From: DATFVA01 sp963764235
Lineage (GTDB): Bacteria > Bacteroidota > Ignavibacteria > Ignavibacteriales > Ignavibacteriaceae
Length of the DNA: 64,000 nucleotides
Direction: 5' to 3'
Assembly (NCBI GenBank): GCA_963764235.1
Contig: CAVXRO010000005.1
Location: 1 to 64,000, forward strand
This document shows, in pieces, positions 1-9,452 of this stretch. Under the pieces are notes generated by a model, which had not been told where the DNA came from, did no database searches, and saw only the letters and a list, made by a program, of their open reading frames with translations. The translations under genes and the position numbers were made by a program. Position 1 is the first letter of the stretch. Every line of letters starts with the position of its first letter.

Positions 1-1080
<1,080 letters not shown>

Positions 1081-1098
1081 GCCGGTGGTGAGGCGCGG

Positions 1099-1785
1099 GT
1101 GACGGGCGGGCACGACCGCTCCGCGTCGCTGGCCATGACGCTGCTGCTCGGCGACGGCCGGCTGCCGACCGGCGGCCACGTCCACTCCGGCGGGCTGGAG
1201 CAGGCCCGCGCCGACGGCCGGCTGGCCGACCTGGACGACCTGGACCGGCTGCTGCGACGACGCCTGCTGACCGCCGGCCGGGTGGCCGCCGGCGTCGCCG
1301 CGGCGGCCTGCGCCGACCCGTACCGCCACGGCGAGCTGGACGCCGCCCTCGACGCCCGCACCGCGTCGCCCGCGGCCCGTGAGGCCTCCCGCGCGCAGGG
1401 CCGGGGCCTGCTGCGCCTGGCCCAGGCCGCGTGGGACGCCCCGGCCCCGGGTCTGCCGTGGTCGGCGCTGGGCCGACGCCCGCACCAGGCCGTCGCGCTC
1501 GGCTGCTCGGCGCACGCGGGCGGGCTGCGAGCCGGGCAGGCGGCGACCTGTGCGGCCTACCTGACGGTGTCCGGCCCGGCCACGGCCGCCCAGCGGCTGC
1601 TGGCCCTGGACCCGGTCGCGGTCGCCGCGCTCACCGTCCGTCTCGCTGGGGCCGTCGACGACCTGGTCGCCGCTCTGCCCGAGGCCGGCGCCCCGGTGGC
1701 CGACCTGCCGGCCGACTCCGACCCGCTGCTCGACCTGCTGGCCGAGCGGCACGCCGTCGCCGGCGACCGGCTCTTCGCCTCCTGA
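1099..1785 (+). CDS. ureF: Urease accessory protein UreF
   Basis: UreF, 228 residues, joins UreD and UreG in the complex that loads nickel into apo-urease and is thought to act as the GTPase checkpoint for UreG. The family signature LPTGGHVHSGGLE is present near residues 25-37. The rest is alpha-helical and alanine-rich, with the conserved-type stretch GCSAHAGGLRAGQAA in the middle. A GTG start at 1099 follows ureC by 18 bases, consistent with co-transcription. Normally ureG follows directly; here about 2.5 kb of unrelated and partly broken genes lie between ureF and ureG. Confidence 0.93.
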   Translation: MTGGHDRSASLAMTLLLGDGRLPTGGHVHSGGLEQARADGRLADLDDLDRLLRRRLLTAGRVAAGVAAAACADPYRHGELDAALDARTASPAAREASRAQGRGLLRLAQAAWDAPAPGLPWSALGRRPHQAVALGCSAHAGGLRAGQAATCAAYLTVSGPATAAQRLLALDPVAVAALTVRLAGAVDDLVAALPEAGAPVADLPADSDPLLDLLAERHAVAGDRLFAS

Positions 1786-1929
1786 GGCGGCGGGGTCGTC
1801 CCGCACGACGCCGTGCCGGCGCCCAGGTCAATCCGCCGTCCGGGTGGCGACGTACCCAGCACGGACGGTCGACGTCGACCGCCCCGCCGGGCACCGGTCC
1901 GGCGACGGATCGAGAGCAGGAGTCCTGCC

Positions 1930-2286
1930 ATGTCCCCATCCGGTCACACCGTTCCGCTCCTCACGCCGCCGGTCGACGACCTCCCGGTCGCCGCGCCTGC
2001 CACCGGGGCCGCCCCCAGCCGCCGGCTCTTCGTCACCGGGGTCGGCGCGCTCGCCGCGGGCGCCGCGTCGCTCGGCTCCTTCGCCCTGCCGGGCGCCGGC
2101 CGGCCGGCCGCCTCCGGCCGGGAGACCGACGGCGACGCCGAGGGTGCCCACGCCGACGCCAACCCTGGCTTCGTCGTCTACGTCCGGCCGGGCGAGTCCG
2201 AGCTCACGCTGATGAGCGGGGACCGTGAGGTCGTCGTGGACGACCCTGCGCTGGCCCGCGCCCTGATCCGGAAGCTGGGCTCCTGA
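1930..2286 (+). CDS. Small exported protein with Tat-type signal
   Basis: I do not recognise a named family. The 118-residue protein starts at ATG 1930 behind a purine-rich GAGCAGGAG site; upstream in-frame codons look non-coding. Residues about 31-57 form a twin-arginine-like signal (SRRLFVTGVGALAAG, then a hydrophobic stretch). The mature part is short and acidic and contains FVVYVRPGESELTLMSGDREV. Its stop overlaps the ATG of the next gene (TGATG), so the two are translationally coupled. Partner genes of this size do occur beside DUF4331 genes, but that is only an inference about function. It interrupts the expected ureF-ureG order. Confidence 0.6.
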   Translation: MSPSGHTVPLLTPPVDDLPVAAPATGAAPSRRLFVTGVGALAAGAASLGSFALPGAGRPAASGRETDGDAEGAHADANPGFVVYVRPGESELTLMSGDREVVVDDPALARALIRKLGS

Positions 2287-3508
2287 TGTCGTCGCACCGC
2301 GAGGCGCCGGAGATCTCGAAGGACCCGGTCGCCGACTCCACCGACGTGTACGCCTTCGTGAGCCCCGACCGGCCGGACACCGTGACGATCATCGCCAACT
2401 ACGTCCCGCTGCAGGACCCCGCCAGCGGGCCGAACTTCTTCGAGTTCGGCGACGACGTCCGGTACGACATCAACATCGCCCACTCCGGGCGTGCGGAGGC
2501 CGACGTCACCTACTCGTTCCGGTTCAGCACCACCGTGCCGCACCCTGACAGCTTCCTGTACATCACCGGGCCGGTGGACCGGCTGGACTCCCCGTCCTAC
2601 AACCGGCCGCAGACCTACAGCGTGACCCGGATCGCCGCCCGCCCGGCCGCGGACGAGGCAAGGGTCGGGTCGGGGAGGTCCTCGCCCGGGACCTACGGGT
2701 GCCGCCGTGCAACGTCGGTCCGCGCTCCACGCCGGACTACGAGCAGCTGGCCGGCCAGGCCGCCCACGACCTGCCCGGGGGCGGAAGGGTGTTCGCCGGG
2801 CAGCGAGCGGACGCCTTCGGGGTCGACCTCGGCTCGGTGTTCGACCTGGGCACGCTCCGTCCGTTCCAGGCGGCGCACCTGCTGCCCTCGTCGGCCATGG
2901 CCGGCATCAACTCCTTGGCCCAGGTCAACGTCCACAGCATCGTGCTGCAGGTGCCGGTCAGGGAGCTGACCGCCACCGGCACGACGCCGACCGACGTCAT
3001 GGACCCGGACGCCGTGATCGGGGTGTGGACCTCGGCCAGCCGGCCCAAGGTCCGGGTCTTCGACGAGCGGGCCGACCGGTACGTGAGCCAGGGCCGCATG
3101 ACGCAGGTGTCCCGACTGGGCAACCCCCTGTTCAACGAGGTGCTCGTCCCGATGTCCCGCAAGGACTCGTGGAACAACGCAGCGCCGAGCGGGGACAGGG
3201 CCTACGCGGACGGGGTCGCCCGGCCCGAGCTCGCCGCCCTGCTGCCCGTGCTCTACCCGGGCGTCTTCCCCCGCCTGGCCGCGTACACGGAGGACCGGGC
3301 GGACCTGCTCGCCATCCTCCTCACCGGCATCCCGGAGGGTGTCGTCCCGGGCTTCCAGAACTACACGGGCCCGGTGCAGGCCGACATGCTGCGGCTCAAC
3401 GTCGCGGTGCCGCCGTCGCGCGAGGAGAACCCGCTGGGCGTCGTGGGCGCGGCGGTGCCGGTGCCGCCGGCTCCGGTGGTGCGACGGCCGGACGCGGGAG
3501 ACGGTTGA
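2286..3508 (+). pseudogene. DUF4331 family protein, broken by one frameshift
   Basis: DUF4331 proteins are of unknown function. The N-terminal part begins MSSHREAPEISKDP and continues with STDVYAFVSPD and NFFEFGDDVRYDINIAH, which is diagnostic for the family. The frame is correct from 2286 to about 2655-2672 and then moves to the frame that encodes EVLARDLRVPPCNVGPRSTP and everything to the stop at 3508. Both halves are otherwise well conserved and together give a protein of about 407 residues. One base gained or lost in a G-rich run is enough to explain the break, so it may be a sequencing error or a recent mutation. It overlaps the stop of the small Tat-signal gene by one base. Confidence 0.8.
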
Positions 3509-3554
3509 CCCCGAGGGCCCCGCGAGGGGCGGCCGGCGGCCGGTCAGGAGAGAC

Positions 3555-4219
3555 GTGAGCGCGTACACCGACAGCATCAACGGCGTCGCCGGCTACGACG
3601 TCCTCGTCGTCGGGGGCGGGCCCGCAGGCACCTCGGCCGCGGTCCGTGCCGCCGAGCCCGGCGCACGCGTGGACCTCGCCGAGGCCCGCCGTACGGCGGC
3701 ATCTGCGTCAACACGGGCTGCGTGCCCACACCTGTGCTGGCCGGCTCCGGCCGGCTGGTTCGGGCGGTGACCGTCGTGCTCTGCGTCGGCGGTCGATCTC
3801 GCCGGCTGCCGGTGCCGGGCGCCGAGCTGGCCGTGCTCCCTGAGCAGGTGCTGCAGGCCGAGGTCCCCGGCGGGTCGCGGTGGTCGGTGCGGGCAGCACC
3901 GGGGCGCAGGTGGTGACGGGTCTTCAGCGCGTTCGGGTCCGAGGTCACGCTGCTGGAGGTGGCGCCGCGGCTCCTGATGGCCATGGACGCCGACATCGCG
4001 CGGACGGTGCAGGACAGCTTCGAGGCCCACGCCGTGGACGTCCGGACCGGGATCACCGGCGTCGAGGGGGTCGACGTCGCCACCCTCACCGGCGTCGAGT
4101 TCGCCGACCCGACCTACAGCGCGGTCATCGGCGAGGCCGCACGCCGGCTGCGCGCCCTCGCGGTCGCGGCGTCGGTCCCGGTCAGCACCCCGGCCACCGG
4201 GACGGCCGGGCACCGGTAG
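3555..4219 (+). pseudogene. Decayed FAD/NAD(P) pyridine nucleotide-disulfide oxidoreductase
   Basis: This is a remnant of a mercuric reductase/dihydrolipoamide dehydrogenase-like flavoenzyme. The FAD-binding start YDVLVVGGGPAGTSAA is near codon 15. The redox-active disulfide motif GGICVNTGCVPT appears about 45 codons later in a second frame. The NAD-binding VAVVGAGSTGAQV (near 3880) and SEVTLLEVAPRLL (near 3945) lie in further frames, and a C-terminal dimerisation-type segment VEFADPTYSAVIGEAARRL ends at 4219. At least three frame changes are needed. The stretch between the disulfide and the NAD domain is far too short, so there are internal deletions as well. Full-length relatives have about 460 residues. 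The gene is dead, unlike its single-frameshift neighbour. Confidence 0.8.
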
Positions 4220-4357
4220 CCCTGCGGTCGGGGCAGGCGCGGTCGGGCAGGCGGGGTCGGACACACGGCGGAAACGTCCTCGCGGCAGACTTCGGCCGCA
4301 CAGACCTGCGAGCCCTGCCTGCGCCGACGAGGCGCCGCCACCCGAGGAGCGACGCCC

Positions 4358-5065
4358 GTGTCCGGTGACCACGCACGAGACCCCTTCGTCCACCTGGCCC
4401 GCGACCACGACGGCGACGGCGCCGGGCCCGTGCGGATCGGCATCGGCGGCCCCGTCGGGTCGGGCAAGACCGCGCTGGTCGCGGCACTGTGCCGGACCCT
4501 CGGCGAGGAGCTGTCGCTGGCGGTGGTGACCAACGACATCTACACCACCGAGGACGCCGACTTCCTCCGCCGCAACGCGGTGCTGCCGGACGAGCGGATC
4601 GCCGCGGTGAGGACCGGCTGCTGCCCGCACACGGCGATCCGCGACGACATCACCGCGAACCTGGACGCCGTGGAGGACCTCGTCGCCGCCGTGCCAGGCG
4701 TCGAGCTCGTGCTCGTCGAGTCCGGAGGGGACAACCTCACCGCCTCGTTCAGCTCGGGGCTGGTGGACGCACAGGTCTTCGTCGTCGACGTCGCGGGCGG
4801 CGACAAGGTGCCCCGCAAGGGCGGGCCCGGCGTCACGGGCTCCGACCTGCTGGTGGTCAACAAGACCGACCTGGCCCCGCTGGTCGGGGCCAGCCTGCAG
4901 GTGATGGCCGACGACGCCGCCCGGGTGCGTGAGGGGCGGCCGACGTTGCTGGTCTCCCTGCGCGAGGACCCGACCGCCGGCCCGGTCGCGGACTGGGTGC
5001 GCCAGGTCGTCGCCCGGGTCGGGGCCCGCTCCACGGACCCGTCGCCTGCGGAGGCCCGGTCCTGA
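4358..5065 (+). CDS. ureG: Urease accessory GTPase UreG
   Basis: UreG is the SIMIBI-class GTPase that delivers nickel to urease together with UreD, UreF and UreE. The 235 residues contain the P-loop GPVGSGKTA near residue 32, the nickel-binding CPH in RTGCCPHTAIRDD, the ESGGDNLTASF segment, and the guanine-specificity motif NKTD. The start is GTG at 4358. Its TGA stop at 5063-5065 abuts or overlaps the start of the UreD reading frame, so the two are probably translationally coupled. A 138-base gap with no visible gene separates it from the decayed oxidoreductase upstream. Confidence 0.96.
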   Translation: MSGDHARDPFVHLARDHDGDGAGPVRIGIGGPVGSGKTALVAALCRTLGEELSLAVVTNDIYTTEDADFLRRNAVLPDERIAAVRTGCCPHTAIRDDITANLDAVEDLVAAVPGVELVLVESGGDNLTASFSSGLVDAQVFVVDVAGGDKVPRKGGPGVTGSDLLVVNKTDLAPLVGASLQVMADDAARVREGRPTLLVSLREDPTAGPVADWVRQVVARVGARSTDPSPAEARS

Positions 5066-5817
5066 GGAGCCTCGTCGAGGTCGTCGCCGAGCAGGTCGTC
5101 GACGCCGGCCGGGAGCCGCGGACCGTCCTGCGCACCGTGCGCAGCGACGGTCCCGCCCTGGCGGTCCGGCGGACGGGGGCAGCGTCGGCGTCGGCCGCCC
5201 GGGTGCACCTGGTCGGCACGGCCGCGGGGCCGATGGGCGGGGACGTCGTGCAGGTCCGGGTCGTCGTCGGCCCCGGGGCGCAGCTCGACCTGCACGGCGT
5301 CGCCGCCTCGGTCGTGCTGCCGGGGCGGGACCGGGCCCGGTCCTGGCTGCGCCTGGAGGTCGAGGTCGGCGACGGTGGTCTGCTGCGCTGCACCCTGCCG
5401 CCCGTCGTCGTCACCGGCAGGGCCGAGCACGAGGCGGCGACGGTGGTCCGGCTCACGGGGAGCGGGCAGCTCCGCCTGGCGGAGCACGTCCACCTCGGGC
5501 GTCACGGCGAGCCCGGCGGCTGGTGGCGAGGCGACCTCGACGTCACCCGGGACGGGCGGCCGCTGCTGCGCCAGCGCACCACGCTCGGCGAGCACCCCGA
5601 CCTGCGGGACCTGCGCACGCTGCTGGACACCGCCGTCTCGCTGCCCGCCTCGGCCACGACGGACACCGTCGTCATGCCCCTCGCCGCGGGGGGCACGCTC
5701 ACGGTCACCGCGGGTGCGGGTGCGGGTGCGGGTGCGGGTGCGGGTGCGGGTGCGGGTGCGGGTGCGGAACTGGGTGCGGGGCCGTCGACCACAGGTGCGG
5801 ACCAAGGCGCCCCGTAG
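5062..5817 (+). CDS. ureD: Urease accessory protein UreD
   Basis: UreD (UreH) is the scaffold that binds apo-urease and recruits UreF and UreG for nickel insertion. Family-like segments are HLVGTAAGPMGGD near the N-terminus and AEHVHLGRHGEPGGWWRGD in the second half. The first ordinary start is GTG 5137, but the family match reaches back to a CTG at 5062 that overlaps the ureG stop. No ATG or GTG exists in that stretch, so either CTG is used or the N-terminus is slightly altered. The C-terminus ends in an odd glycine-alanine tail made by nine copies of a hexanucleotide, which is absent from typical UreD. Confidence 0.85.
   Translation: MRSLVEVVAEQVVDAGREPRTVLRTVRSDGPALAVRRTGAASASAARVHLVGTAAGPMGGDVVQVRVVVGPGAQLDLHGVAASVVLPGRDRARSWLRLEVEVGDGGLLRCTLPPVVVTGRAEHEAATVVRLTGSGQLRLAEHVHLGRHGEPGGWWRGDLDVTRDGRPLLRQRTTLGEHPDLRDLRTLLDTAVSLPASATTDTVVMPLAAGGTLTVTAGAGAGAGAGAGAGAGAGAELGAGPSTTGADQGAP
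5713..5766 (+). repeat. Hexanucleotide tandem repeat (GGTGCG)x9 in ureD
   Basis: Nine perfect copies of GGTGCG run without a break and are in frame with ureD, giving nine Gly-Ala pairs near its C-terminus. Because the unit is six bases, gain or loss of copies changes tail length but not frame. Confidence 0.95.
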
Positions 5818-5869
5818 GCGGTCGGGGCCACCGTGGGGCCCCGTTGGTCCGCACCCGTGGCGACCGCGC

Positions 5870-6988
5870 TCAGGCCTCCCAGGCCGTCCGCAGGCCCGCC
5901 AGCGCATCCGGCGTCAGCTCGCCGTGCAGCCGGACCCGGTTCACGCCGCCGTCGGGGTGGATGTCGAGGCGGACGTGGGTGACGGTCGGGACCTCGGCGA
6001 GGGCGTCGCGCAGCCGGAACCGGTGCACGGTGTCGGGCAGCAGGGCCGTCAGCGGCACGAGCTCGGCCCAGGCGCTCTCGTCGTCCACCGACGCCGTGCG
6101 GGCGTCGACCCCGCGCAGCGACGCGGCGCCCGGCGGGTTGCCGACGTAGCGGGTGGTGTCGACCTCGAGCACCCGCGGCACCCCGGCGGCGGCCAGGGCG
6201 ACGGTCACCCACTCGTTGCCCGGCACGCGGCGGCGCGCGGTCTCCCAGCCCTCGCCCACCGTCGCGCCCACGCCGGGGCGGAGCAGGTTGCCCGGGGAGG
6301 AGTAGAACCGGTCCGAGCAGCCCACGACCCGGCCGCCGTGCTGGGCGGCGAGCAGGTCGACGGTGCCCTCGAGGAAGCGCGGGTCAGGCCGTACCGAGCC
6401 CAGCACCCGGAGCCTGGCCACCCCGCCGTCGGGGTAGATCCGCAGCCGGACGTGGGTCCAGGTGCCCTCGTCGTGCACGTCGAACGTGTTGGCGGTGTCC
6501 CCGGCCAGCGGGCTGCGTGGCACGAGCGTGGTCCAGGCCGAGGCCTCCAGGTCCGCCGGCGACGGGTAGCCGTCGACGCGCAGCGCCTCGACCGCGGCCG
6601 TGGCCGGGTAGTTGCCGGTGAAGTGGGCGGTGTCCACGACGACCCGGCGCACGGTGCCGGGTGCCCCCAGCCGGACGACCGCGTGGTCGTGGTCGTCGGG
6701 ACCGGGCAGCGCCCCCATCGGGCCCCGTCGCCGCCGGGTCTCCCAGCCGTCGTAGACCTTGCCGTCGGGGCCGAACGTCGTCGGGTCCCAGGCGGACGGA
6801 CCGGGCGCGAGGAGGTTGCGCCGGTCGGCGAACAGCTCGTCGTTGGCGGCCACCACCCGCCCGCCCAGCGCGTGCGAGGCCAGGTCGACCAGGTCCGACG
6901 CGGCGTCGGCGTCGGGCTGCGCGGACTGCGCGGACGGGTCGGGCTGCGCGGTCGCGGCTGGTCGTCCGGTCGGGGCGTCGGTGCTCAT
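5870..6988 (-). CDS. alc: Allantoicase
   Basis: Allantoicase hydrolyses allantoate to ureidoglycolate and urea, feeding the urease encoded next door. The 372-residue protein consists of the two tandem jelly-roll repeats of the family, seen as GGRVVAANDELFADRRNLL near residue 43 and GGRVVGCSDRFYSSPGNLL near residue 220. Each is followed by a GWETRRRR or GWETARRR block and a HVRL(R/D)I(Y/H)PDGGV block. The first 30 or so residues are a low-complexity Ala/Pro/Gln leader. Its ATG overlaps the stop of the upstream allantoinase by four bases (ATGA), so the two are co-translated. It converges on ureD. Confidence 0.93.
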   Translation of the reverse strand: MSTDAPTGRPAATAQPDPSAQSAQPDADAASDLVDLASHALGGRVVAANDELFADRRNLLAPGPSAWDPTTFGPDGKVYDGWETRRRRGPMGALPGPDDHDHAVVRLGAPGTVRRVVVDTAHFTGNYPATAAVEALRVDGYPSPADLEASAWTTLVPRSPLAGDTANTFDVHDEGTWTHVRLRIYPDGGVARLRVLGSVRPDPRFLEGTVDLLAAQHGGRVVGCSDRFYSSPGNLLRPGVGATVGEGWETARRRVPGNEWVTVALAAAGVPRVLEVDTTRYVGNPPGAASLRGVDARTASVDDESAWAELVPLTALLPDTVHRFRLRDALAEVPTVTHVRLDIHPDGGVNRVRLHGELTPDALAGLRTAWEA

Positions 6989-8203
6989 GCGTCTCCTCGT
7001 TCGAGCAGGCGGCCGCGCGGCTCGCCGTGCAGGTCCACCCTCGTCCCGCCCAGCCAGGTGCTGCGGACGGTGCCGGCCAGGGTGCGACCGGCGTAGGCGG
7101 TGACGGCGTTGCGGTGGTGCAGCGCCGCGGGGTCCACCACGAACGTCTCGTCGGGGGCCAGCACGACGAGGTCAGCGGGCGCGCCGACCTGGATGCGTCC
7201 CTTGCCGGGCAGGCCCGCCACCCGGGCCGGTCCCGCCGCGGCCCAGCGGACGACGTCGGCCAGGCCGAGGCCCCGGGCCCGGGCGCCGGTCCACAGCAGG
7301 GGCAGCAGCAGCTGCAGCGAGGAGATGCCGCCCCACGCCTGCCCGAAGTCCCCGGTGTCCAGACGCTTGTCGGCCACCGTGGAGGGGGAGTGGTCGCTGA
7401 CCACGCAGTCGATGACCCCGTCGGCCAGCGCCTGCCAGAGCCGCTCGGCGTTGGCGGCGTCGCGGATCGGCGGGCAGCACTTGTGCGTGGTCGCGCCGTC
7501 CGGGACGTCCTCGGCGGCCAGGACGAGGTAGTGCGGGCAGGTCTCGACCGTCACGGGCAGGCCGTCGGTGCGGGCCTGCTGCAGCGCGGGCAGCGCCGCC
7601 GCGCTGGACAGGTGCAGGACGTGCACCCGGGCCCCCGCCGCCGCGGCCAGGTCCAGCAGCCGCTCGACCGCGACCACCTCGGAGGCGTCGGGGCGCGAGC
7701 GCAGGAAGTCGGCGTAGCGGCGTCCGGTCGCGGGTGGTGCGGCGGCCAGCACGTCGGGGTCCTCGGCGTGGACCACGAGGGTGGCGTCCAGGTCGGCGAC
7801 CCGGGCCAGGACCTCCCGCAGGTCGGGCTCAGCGAGGTGCGCGAACTCCGGCACGCCGGAGGGGACCAGGAACGACTTGAAGCCGGTCACCCCGGCCGCG
7901 TGCAGGGGAGCGAGGTCGGCCAGGTTGCCGGGCACGGCGCCGCCCCAGAACGCCACGTCGACGAAGGTCTGCCCGGTCGCCGCCTGCTGCTTGGTGCGCA
8001 GGTGCGCCACCGTCGTCGTGGGTGGGACGGAGTTGAGCGGCATGTCCACCAGCGTCGTGGTGCCGCCGGCGGCCGCGGCCCGGGTGGCGCTGGCGAAGCC
8101 CTCCCAGCTCGTCCGCCCCGGCTCGTTGACGTGGACGTGGCTGTCGACCAGGCCGGGCAGCAGGACCTCGTCCTCGGCCAGGTCGAGCACCCGGGCCGCC
8201 GAT
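6985..8203 (-). CDS. allB: Allantoinase, N-terminus lost at the contig junction
   Basis: Allantoinase opens the hydantoin ring of allantoin to give allantoate, the step before allantoicase. It belongs to the amidohydrolase superfamily. Metal-site residues are visible: the HxH in DSHVHVNEPG, the carboxylated lysine in GFKSFLVPSG, histidines in VHVLHLSS and ETCPHYLVL, and the aspartate in SDHSPST. A GTG at 8190 could be read as a start, but the coding match continues upstream (AARV before LDLAEDEVLLPGL) until the sequence changes character at about 8203. The missing part should be roughly the first 40-50 residues, the small beta-sandwich. The gene is cut by the junction and is not naturally short. 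Confidence 0.93.
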
Positions 8204-8206
8204 GTA
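8199..8206. other. Breakpoint between two genomes (probable chimeric join)
   Basis: To the left the sequence is GC-rich actinobacterial coding DNA in the middle of allantoinase. To the right, within a few bases, it is AT-rich and starts with the T-tract and hairpin of an intact terminator belonging to the next minus-strand gene. No transposase, integrase, inverted repeat or target duplication is visible at the join. Confidence 0.85.
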
Positions 8207-8241
8207 AAAAGGCTGTCTTAAATTATTCTAAGGCAGCCTTT
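8206..8241 (-). terminator. Rho-independent terminator of the rplS/mqnA-like end
   Basis: The arms AAAGGCTGTCTTA and TAAGGCAGCCTTT pair with one G-T-type mismatch around an eight-base loop. On the minus strand the hairpin is followed by TTTTT. It lies 36 bases past the stop of the MqnA-like gene. Confidence 0.85.
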
Positions 8242-8276
8242 CTACAACCAAAATTAACTTTTTCCGTTCCTCTTTA

Positions 8277-9041
8277 CTATCCGGCTATTCCTGCAAATTT
8301 CGGTTCCATAATTTCTTTTGTCAAACCATGAAAGTAAGGAAGCATAATAAGCTGGGTAAATGCTTCAATATCCTGCTCATCAAATTCGAGTACCAGGGAG
8401 GATATATTCTGTTTAACATACTTCGTCATCTTTTCTGAAAAGGAAAAATACTGTTCAAGCTTATCAAAATTTTCATATACATCGGATATTCTATCAAGGA
8501 GCAGAGGTTCCAGTTCTTTCAATTGTCTCTGATCTGCTGAAACAAGAATAAAATTAACATAAGGCAGTGAGAGTAATTCAATCATCTCTTCCGAAAAGCT
8601 TATTCCGTCAAAGAGCCTGTCCTCATAAAAATTTTGTTTGCCTGCAACGACTAGATTATTGGTATCCCGGTTAAGGGATGATGACAGGGCTACCTCAATG
8701 TCTGAGTTGTATAACTCCTTGAATAAGAGTTTGCTGAGTATTACCTCTGAAGTGGAAACATCCCCGGCCACATTGAGGGTCTGAAATGACTTATCTTCTG
8801 CAAAATATATATAAGTATTACAGAGCGAACCCTCGAATGATATCCCGTATTTCCGGGAAACGAAGAGTTCCCGGTGGTTAACCACATCCATTGCAGGAAT
8901 CAACGCAACTGCCGTCTTATCTTTTTCAAGATAGGCACATAACGAGGAGGCTGGATGAAATTTCAGGTTCTGCTTTAAGTTTTCAGGGAGCGTTAAGGCA
9001 ATAATTGATGTAAAAATATTTTCTGGAAGCAGTATATTCAT
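8277..9041 (-). CDS. MqnA-like protein (menaquinone-type periplasmic-binding fold)
   Basis: The 254-residue protein resembles MqnA/MqnD-type enzymes of the futalosine menaquinone route. It has a PASSLCAYLEKDKTAVALIP segment near residues 30-50, KYGISFEGS, and a C-terminal half with LSLPYVNFILVSADQ where MqnA has its LPFVFA block. MqnA itself converts chorismate to 3-enolpyruvyl-benzoate. The similarity here is to the fold rather than to every conserved residue, so the substrate is uncertain. No signal peptide is seen. The gene sits behind rplS but is separated from it by a strong terminator, so it likely has its own promoter or depends on read-through. Confidence 0.5.
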   Translation of the reverse strand: MNILLPENIFTSIIALTLPENLKQNLKFHPASSLCAYLEKDKTAVALIPAMDVVNHRELFVSRKYGISFEGSLCNTYIYFAEDKSFQTLNVAGDVSTSEVILSKLLFKELYNSDIEVALSSSLNRDTNNLVVAGKQNFYEDRLFDGISFSEEMIELLSLPYVNFILVSADQRQLKELEPLLLDRISDVYENFDKLEQYFSFSEKMTKYVKQNISSLVLEFDEQDIEAFTQLIMLPYFHGLTKEIMEPKFAGIAG

Positions 9042-9049
9042 AATTTAAA

Positions 9050-9075
9050 AGAAAAAAGCCCCGTTTAAACGGGGC
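9050..9075 (-). terminator. Rho-independent terminator after rplS
   Basis: The palindrome GCCCCGTTTAAACGGGGC (9058-9075) is followed on the minus strand by TTTTTTC. It lies 22 bases beyond the rplS stop and closes the ffh-rplS operon. Confidence 0.92.
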
Positions 9076-9096
9076 AATTTATTAAAATATATGTAA

Positions 9097-9441
9097 TCAG
9101 GATTCTTTAGATTTGATTCTGGCTGCTTTACCAGAAAGATTCCTGAGGTAATAAAGTTTTGCTCTTCTGACATCACCCTGTTTCAGCAGTTCAATCTTGG
9201 CAATCTTAGGTGAGTTATACGGAAATATTCTCTCAACTCCCACGCCGCTTGAAATCTTCCGAACTGTAAACGTTTTACTTGCACCTGCACCACGGATACT
9301 GATTACATCACCTTCAAATGGCTGAATTCTTTCTTTATCACCCTCAACAACACGTACGTGAACACGTATATGGTCACCGGAGCTGAACCCGGGAAAGTCC
9401 GTTTTATTTTGTTCTGGCAATATGTTATTTACGTTAATCAT
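9097..9441 (-). CDS. rplS: 50S ribosomal protein L19
   Basis: L19 sits at the 30S-50S interface. At 114 residues it has the normal length. Typical family segments are FSSGDHIRVHVRVVEGDKER, IQPFEGDVISIRG, GVGVERIFP and RRAKLYYLRNLSGKAARIK. It is the last gene of the ffh-rpsP-khpA-rimM-trmD-rplS operon, 11 bases after trmD, and is followed by a strong terminator. Confidence 0.98.
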   Translation of the reverse strand: MINVNNILPEQNKTDFPGFSSGDHIRVHVRVVEGDKERIQPFEGDVISIRGAGASKTFTVRKISSGVGVERIFPYNSPKIAKIELLKQGDVRRAKLYYLRNLSGKAARIKSKES

Positions 9442-9452
9442 TTGTTTCTCCG

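Noticed and set aside
8195..8241. Insertion sequence or phage attachment site at the junction
   Set aside because: No transposase or integrase is nearby. The inverted repeat is a terminator with its T-run, and no target duplication is visible.
5375..8331. Long plus-strand open frames (573 and 556 codons) opposite allantoicase and allantoinase
   Set aside because: They are low-complexity Arg/Gly/Ala shadows of the GC-rich minus-strand genes, which have clear family motifs. One even crosses the genome junction.
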